Shown in pieces: positions 59,756 through 64,000 of a stretch of 64,000 nt of DNA. The translations under genes were made by a program, and so were the position numbers. Origin of the DNA: UBA8106 sp964569695 (GTDB lineage: Bacteria > Acidobacteriota > Vicinamibacteria > Vicinamibacterales > UBA823); NCBI GenBank assembly GCA_964569695.1, contig CAZMUA010000012.1:37579-101578 (forward strand), read 5' to 3'. How positions within the stretch are numbered: position 1 is the first letter of the stretch; each line of letters opens with the position of its first letter. The notes below the pieces were generated by a model. It ran no database searches and was not told the origin of the DNA. It saw only the letters and a list, made by a program, of their open reading frames with translations.

Positions 59756-60054
59756 CCCATCAGTCCAGGCATCTTTAGGCCACCCATGAGCCCACCCATC
59801 TGATTGGTGACGGTCTCGTCAACTTTTCTTTGTGCATCATTCACGGCCGCAACGATGAGATCTTGGAGCATGTCGACCTCTTCCTTCGAGACGACTTCAG
59901 GATCGATAGTTAACTTCATTATTTGCTTCGCTCCGTTCATCACAACCGTCACCATACCGCCGCCAGCGGTGGCCTCAACCTGAGTCTCAGCGAGTTGCTT
60001 TTGCATACGTTCTTGCATTTGCTGAGCCTGCTTCATGAGTTCTTGAATGTTCAT
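59752..60054 (-). CDS. ybaB: Nucleoid-associated protein, YbaB/EbfC family
   Basis: 100 residues. MNIQELMKQAQQMQERMQKQLAE forms the N-terminal helix, followed by VEATAGGGMVTVVMNGAKQIMKLTIDPEV and DLIVAAVNDA, diagnostic for the YbaB fold that binds DNA as a dimer. A Met/Gly-rich C-terminus follows (MGGLMGGLKMPGLMG). It starts 15 bases after dnaX and overlaps recR. Confidence 0.96.
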   Translation of the reverse strand: MNIQELMKQAQQMQERMQKQLAETQVEATAGGGMVTVVMNGAKQIMKLTIDPEVVSKEEVDMLQDLIVAAVNDAQRKVDETVTNQMGGLMGGLKMPGLMG

Positions 60055-60069
60055 GACCTTATTTATACC

Positions 60070-61815
60070 TCAGATTTTTTTTACATCACGAATCTGCGCT
60101 GGCAACACATCTAGCATCTCTTGTACAGCGGCCTCGGCCATAGCTTCTTGCTCAAGGCTTGTGTCCAGCGTTTCTGAGCCCTGTGCAGCCGTGTCCTGTC
60201 GCGGCGAGTCCCCTTTTGGCTCACCCACGCTCTCGTCAGGGTCGACCTCTGCCTGCTTCGCGACGACGACAATCTTACGACCCATGATCTCAGTCGCTTT
60301 GGACTCAAGCCAACTCCGTTGTTGATCAAATTGCTCCTGGAGTGTCCGATGAGTAGGCGAGAAAACGAAAGTGATTCGATCGCCACTCACCTCGATCTGT
60401 TTAGCCTGTGCTACCACCGTTCCATAAAAGAATTTCTTCGCGCTCTTGATCGCAGCAAGAAGCGCATTCTTAATATCAGTCGATTCCCCGCCACCTTCGA
60501 CAGGCGCAGTGTCTCTTGGCGCTACCACCTCATCTTGTTTCGCTGTACTTTTTGTGGGTATTCGCTTTGAGGCCGATGCTGCCGGTCGGCTTGACGGTTT
60601 CTTCTTATTTATAGAGGGCGAAGATGGTCCTGACTGAGACGGGTGCGAAACAGGGTTGACGGAGCTACTTACCGACCTGCCCTCCTGTAGCCCTTTCATG
60701 AGTTCCGTGAGTGGCACTAACTTGCGCAGGTGCACCCAGCGCAATAAGGCCATTTCCAGATGGTAACGAGGTTGAGGAGCGCTGCGAATTTCAAACTCCG
60801 CACGGGCGAGAACTTCAAAGCCGCGCATGAGATCCTCACGAGAAAATTGTGCCTGCAGCGCCTGCAGTCGATCACGTTCGTGTTCCGGAGCGATCTCTGG
60901 GTCATCGATGCGCTTCGAATCAATACCCAAGACCAGCAGATCGCGACATAACCGAGCTAGTTCTCGACATACCAACCTTAGGTCGTACCCGGATTCCACG
61001 AAAGACCCCGCCAACTCGAATAGCGCTGATGCGCGTTCGTCAGCCACTGCCGCAAACACCTCGAACAGCAAATCTCGACCGACCAACCCAAGCACTGTGG
61101 ACACTTCTTCGGTTGTAATCTTTTCATTGGCGAACGCGATGACTTGATCAAACGAACTTTGTGCATCCCGCATACTGCCATCCGCTACACGCGCCAATAG
61201 CGCAATGGCGGCCTCGTCGATTTGAATTTTCTCCTTCGACGCAATCTTGCGGAGCTGTTCACTAATCACCTTGGCACCAATGGTGCGAAATTCGAACACT
61301 TGCGAACGGGACAGAATGGTGTCTGGAATCTTGTCGAGCTCAGTCGTTGCCATCATAAAGACCACATGCGACGGCGGCTCTTCGAGGGATTTCAGTAATG
61401 CGTTAAATGAATTCTTGGATAATTGATGGCACTCATCGATCACAAAGATTTTGTAGCGGTCGCGAACTGGCATGATCGCCAGACCATCAATAATCACTTC
61501 CCGGACCGTATCGATACCTGTGTGCGTCGCGGCATCAAGTTCGAGGACATCGATATCCCGACCTTTCTCGACTTCCTTGCAGGCGGCACATGCGCCGCAC
61601 GGGTCCGGCGTTGGCCCTTTTTCGCAATTCAAGGCGCATGCCAAAATCCTGGCGGTCGTTGTTTTACCAACACCTCGTGGACCCGCAAAGACGAATGCGT
61701 GGGCAATGCGCTCGCTGACAATCGCATTCCGCAGGGTCTGGGTCACCCCCGGCTGCCCAACCACGTCTTCAAAGCGTTGAGGACGCCATCTTCTGGCAAG
61801 TGCTTGATAGGACAT
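60070..61815 (-). CDS. dnaX: DNA polymerase III subunits gamma/tau
   Basis: 581 residues. It is the clamp-loader ATPase. Walker A GPRGVGKTT (45-53), zinc cysteines 64, 73, 76 and 79, Walker B FVIDECH and the SRC-like ILSRSQVFEFR region are visible. The C-terminal ~200 residues are Ser/Lys/Pro-rich followed by a tau-type domain. A long frame suggests the tau form; I saw no A-run typical of a programmed frameshift in the relevant place. The gene order tRNA-Ser, dnaX, ybaB, recR is widespread. Confidence 0.96.
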   Translation of the reverse strand: MSYQALARRWRPQRFEDVVGQPGVTQTLRNAIVSERIAHAFVFAGPRGVGKTTTARILACALNCEKGPTPDPCGACAACKEVEKGRDIDVLELDAATHTGIDTVREVIIDGLAIMPVRDRYKIFVIDECHQLSKNSFNALLKSLEEPPSHVVFMMATTELDKIPDTILSRSQVFEFRTIGAKVISEQLRKIASKEKIQIDEAAIALLARVADGSMRDAQSSFDQVIAFANEKITTEEVSTVLGLVGRDLLFEVFAAVADERASALFELAGSFVESGYDLRLVCRELARLCRDLLVLGIDSKRIDDPEIAPEHERDRLQALQAQFSREDLMRGFEVLARAEFEIRSAPQPRYHLEMALLRWVHLRKLVPLTELMKGLQEGRSVSSSVNPVSHPSQSGPSSPSINKKKPSSRPAASASKRIPTKSTAKQDEVVAPRDTAPVEGGGESTDIKNALLAAIKSAKKFFYGTVVAQAKQIEVSGDRITFVFSPTHRTLQEQFDQQRSWLESKATEIMGRKIVVVAKQAEVDPDESVGEPKGDSPRQDTAAQGSETLDTSLEQEAMAEAAVQEMLDVLPAQIRDVKKI

Positions 61816-61966
61816 GTGTAACAGTTTGGTCTACTTGTATGTGGACGAACGGCCATCAGTGTAGCGTGCAGCATGCAACTCGATCAAGTTGACCACGGGA
61901 GGTCTATCACTGTGGTAAGCTCATTCGCGTTTTGTGCCTTTCTGGGCATACGGTCTCGCATAGAAT

Positions 61967-62056
61967 GGAGAGATGTCCGAGTGGTTGAAGGAGCACGCTT
62001 GGAAAGCGTGTGTAGGGGAAACTCTACCGTGGGTTCGAATCCCACTCTCTCCGCCA
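61967..62056 (+). tRNA. tRNA-Ser (anticodon GGA)
   Basis: The acceptor GGAGAGA pairs with TCTCTCC, the anticodon arm contains CTTGGAAAG (anticodon GGA, Ser), a long variable arm (TGTAGGGGAAACTCTACC) marks a class II tRNA, the T arm is GTGGG-TTCGAAT-CCCAC, and CCA is encoded (62054-62056). It is 87 nt without CCA. It lies between dnaX and the outer-membrane gene, divergent from dnaX. Confidence 0.96.
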
Positions 62057-62097
62057 TAATTGGGTCTTAGCACACTCGCAACGATTGCCATTACACG

Positions 62098-63411
62098 ATG
62101 ATAAGAACACATATTCACCGATTCGCTCTAACACTGCTTTTCCTGGCACTTTCCACAACCGTATTCGGGCAAGAACCGCCAGCTCCGACTACCGAAGAGA
62201 ACAATCAGGCGCTCCGTATTTTTCTCGACTGCGATCGGAGAATCTGCGATGACGATTACTTCCGCCAGGAAATCACCTTCGTGAACTACATGCGTGACCG
62301 TCAGGACGCTCAAGTCCATGTGCTCGTGACCCGTGAGGACACAGGTGGTGGGGGTCGTGCCTATACGATGGATTTTATTGGGCTGGAAACCTTCGAGGGT
62401 CTTGACGATCAACTCACGTATTTCGAGGCCATGCATGAGACGGATTACGAAATCCAGATGCGATCAGTGCAGATGCTCCGGCTGGGTCTCATGCGCTATG
62501 CAGCCGAAACGCCCTTGGCCGAACAACTCACCGTTGAGCAAGACAACACCTCAGCACGTCCTGCGATAAGTGCGCAGCCGGAGGACGACCCGTGGAATTT
62601 TTGGGTCTTCCGCGCCCGGTTCAATACCCGACTGGACTTAGAAGAATCTGAAACGTCCAAAGAGTTTGGCGGGTCCCTCTCAGCGAATCACATCACGGAA
62701 GATTGGAAAGTCAATCTTGCCATTTGGATCGACTATGACGAAGACTCGTACGAGTTGAGCAATAAAACCAATTTACTCAACATCCGCCGGAACAACACTA
62801 TAACCGCAAGATTTGTTAAAAGTTTCGGAGAGCACGTTGGTCTCGGCTTCGGAGGATCGGCTATTTCATCAACGTATAATAATCAAGACATCACGGTGCA
62901 TCTCGCACCAGCCATTGAGTACAATTTCTTCCCGTACTCGGAATCCACACGCAAGCAGTTCACCCTCAACTATTCGCTGGGATACACCTACTTCGACTAC
63001 GACAAAATTACCCTTTTTGACAAAACAACGGAACAACGTCCCAGTCACGGCGCAATGGTCTCGCTCGACCTGAATCAACCTTGGGGTGAAAGCGGCGTGA
63101 CCATGGAGTATCGGCAATTCCTGAATGACCCTAGCAAGTATCGGGTTGTGCTGTTCGGACGGTTTGACGTCCGGGTGTTTCGGGGATTCTCGTTCAACGT
63201 TCGAGGTGACGCCTCCCTCATCCGTGATCAAATTTTTCTTGCGAGAAGCGGCGTTACCGATGCCGAAATCCTCTTAAAACAGCGCCAATTGGCCACCGAC
63301 TATGAATACGGCCTCCGGGTTGGCTTTACCTATACCTTCGGATCAATTTACAACAACGTCGTCAATTCACGGTTTGCCGGTTCGAATGGCGGATTTATCC
63401 GCGCGTTCTAA
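62098..63411 (+). CDS. Putative outer-membrane protein with beta-barrel-like C-terminus
   Basis: 437 residues. A signal peptide (about 1-25, LTLLFLALSTTVFGQ) is followed by a periplasmic part (about 35-165) with FLDCDRRICDDDYFRQEITFV and then about ten alternating strands (about 180-437) such as WKVNLAIWIDYDEDSYE and FTLNYSLGYTYFDYDKITL. The last residues AGSNGGFIRAF end in Phe, as in barrel insertion signals. The N-terminal half may bind something; I recognise no named family. It is downstream of tRNA-Ser and converges with the orphan gene. Confidence 0.7.
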   Translation: MIRTHIHRFALTLLFLALSTTVFGQEPPAPTTEENNQALRIFLDCDRRICDDDYFRQEITFVNYMRDRQDAQVHVLVTREDTGGGGRAYTMDFIGLETFEGLDDQLTYFEAMHETDYEIQMRSVQMLRLGLMRYAAETPLAEQLTVEQDNTSARPAISAQPEDDPWNFWVFRARFNTRLDLEESETSKEFGGSLSANHITEDWKVNLAIWIDYDEDSYELSNKTNLLNIRRNNTITARFVKSFGEHVGLGFGGSAISSTYNNQDITVHLAPAIEYNFFPYSESTRKQFTLNYSLGYTYFDYDKITLFDKTTEQRPSHGAMVSLDLNQPWGESGVTMEYRQFLNDPSKYRVVLFGRFDVRVFRGFSFNVRGDASLIRDQIFLARSGVTDAEILLKQRQLATDYEYGLRVGFTYTFGSIYNNVVNSRFAGSNGGFIRAF

Positions 63412-63469
63412 GACTCGTCAGGCCGACTGAAGCCGCGACAAGACTCGGTAAGAGAATAGACAGGGCTGG

Positions 63470-63982
63470 TTATCCCCAACGCTCGATGAAGCGCTGGCGC
63501 ACCAATCTGTCAAGGTCGGGGTAATCGCCTGAGCTGACCTCGAAGAATTGCAGAAACCATTCGACGGCGTCGACCTCGCCGTCTATCACATCTTCCGGCG
63601 GGTCATTTTTATATGCTTCAAACATATTGTCCTCGCCTTCAAACAGGCGTGCTGCATTCATCAGGAAGTCATACAGTTCACCGAGGGTCAGCGGCGCTGC
63701 GGACTTTCGGTAGGTGGGTTCGTGTAGATCGTCGGGACCTATGTCGGACATAACTTGGTAGTGAACGTCCGACCCTACACGCAGTCCCCAGACGCTCTGC
63801 TCAACAACCGTAGTAAACGGGTTACCTCCGTGGAGATTAACGCCAGTCGTGACGGAAGCGACGACCTCCCCCCATTCAGTAATATCCTCAGATTCGATGC
63901 TGGGGTTATGGTCATTTTCATCAACTAGAAACGAGGAGGGGGCTTCGGGTCGAAATAACAGGTCAATCGGCTCAGGATTCAT
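63470..63982 (-). CDS. Hypothetical acidic protein
   Basis: 170 residues, soluble, with many Asp and Glu residues and no signal peptide or membrane segment. Short segments such as DIGPDDLHEPTYRKSAAPLTLGELYDFL and YPDLDRLVRQRFIERWG look structured, but I do not recognise the family. The start at 63982 lies 18 bases from the window edge, so its upstream context is not visible. It converges with the outer-membrane gene, about 58 bases away. Confidence 0.6.
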   Translation of the reverse strand: MNPEPIDLLFRPEAPSSFLVDENDHNPSIESEDITEWGEVVASVTTGVNLHGGNPFTTVVEQSVWGLRVGSDVHYQVMSDIGPDDLHEPTYRKSAAPLTLGELYDFLMNAARLFEGEDNMFEAYKNDPPEDVIDGEVDAVEWFLQFFEVSSGDYPDLDRLVRQRFIERWG

Positions 63983-64000
63983 GGGAACATCTTATGGGAT

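Noticed and set aside
60070..61815. Programmed frameshift in dnaX
   Set aside because: I could not find an A-run plus downstream hairpin at the usual position; the frame is open over the full length.
61816..61966. Possible SRP (4.5S) RNA between dnaX and tRNA-Ser
   Set aside because: The conserved SRP RNA core (GGUC...GGAAG..AGCA) is not found.
1..64000. CRISPR array, IS element, phage genes or integrated plasmid
   Set aside because: No direct-repeat array, transposase or integrase other than XerC was seen, and gene content is mostly core.

Overview
The window looks like chromosomal core genome of a Gram-negative bacterium, most probably an Acidobacteriota (Vicinamibacteria-like) lineage. 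Four things point there: a VWFA-related protein of the type typical of Acidobacteria behind an ECF sigma/anti-sigma pair, lpxC (lipid A), a complex-III-like CISM respiratory module, and several secreted DUF5107/TPR proteins. Base composition is mid-range and even. Genes are tightly packed, GTG and TTG starts are common, and many convergent genes end within 0-60 bases of each other. I see no insertion sequences, phage genes or CRISPR arrays. The assignment to a lineage is inference from gene content, not from a marker-gene tree.

Layout. 1-1103: hslU (cut by the window edge) and hslV. 1193-4875: an ECF sigma factor, its zinc-finger anti-sigma factor, a VWFA protein and a lipoprotein, read leftward. 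5041-6987: an ABC-F ATPase. 7017-11829: topA-trmFO-xerC. 11830-12355: non-coding, with a promoter candidate. 12356-13463: a small TPR protein and a lipoprotein. 13662-16465: rplU-rpmA-obgE-nadD-rsfS. 16469-22505: lysA-tmk, lpxC and uvrA, read leftward. 22653-26189: a beta-propeller protein, an HNH nuclease and a DapA-like/DapB-like pair. 26369-30284: an M1 peptidase, a membrane protein and nadE. 30301-37141: tkt, a DUF4149 protein, a PlsB-like acyltransferase, an SUMF1-fold protein, cca and threonine dehydratase. 37280-40556: a porin-like protein, TPR proteins, infA and a BRCT-MerR-TPR fusion. 40607-46265: a phosphatidylcholine-synthase-like enzyme and two DUF5107 proteins. 46347-50652: fdhD, yjbQ, a triple-Rid exported protein and a Tat-exported amidase. 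50779-55985: a five-gene respiratory complex. 56132-64000: a zinc ribbon, tRNA-Asn, a DUF4203 protein, a flippase/glycosyltransferase fusion, recR-ybaB-dnaX, tRNA-Ser, an outer-membrane protein and an orphan.

How the genes work together. Most of the window is housekeeping: translation and ribosome assembly, NAD synthesis, replication and recombination, envelope lipid synthesis and proteolysis. The most distinctive block is 50779-55985. A pentaheme lipoprotein cytochrome c, a Tat-type molybdopterin-oxidoreductase-fold subunit, a four-cluster ferredoxin-like subunit with one Cys-to-Thr change, an NrfD-type quinone-binding membrane subunit and a monoheme cytochrome c lie in one transcription unit. 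This matches the core of alternative complex III / Qrc, but with the B subunit split in two and no recognisable ActD or ActF. fdhD, a maturation factor for Mo-bisPGD enzymes, lies about 3.6 kb downstream on the same strand. Other unusual proteins are three domain fusions (BRCT-MerR-TPR, triple Rid, flippase-GT) and the large DUF5107-TPR pair.
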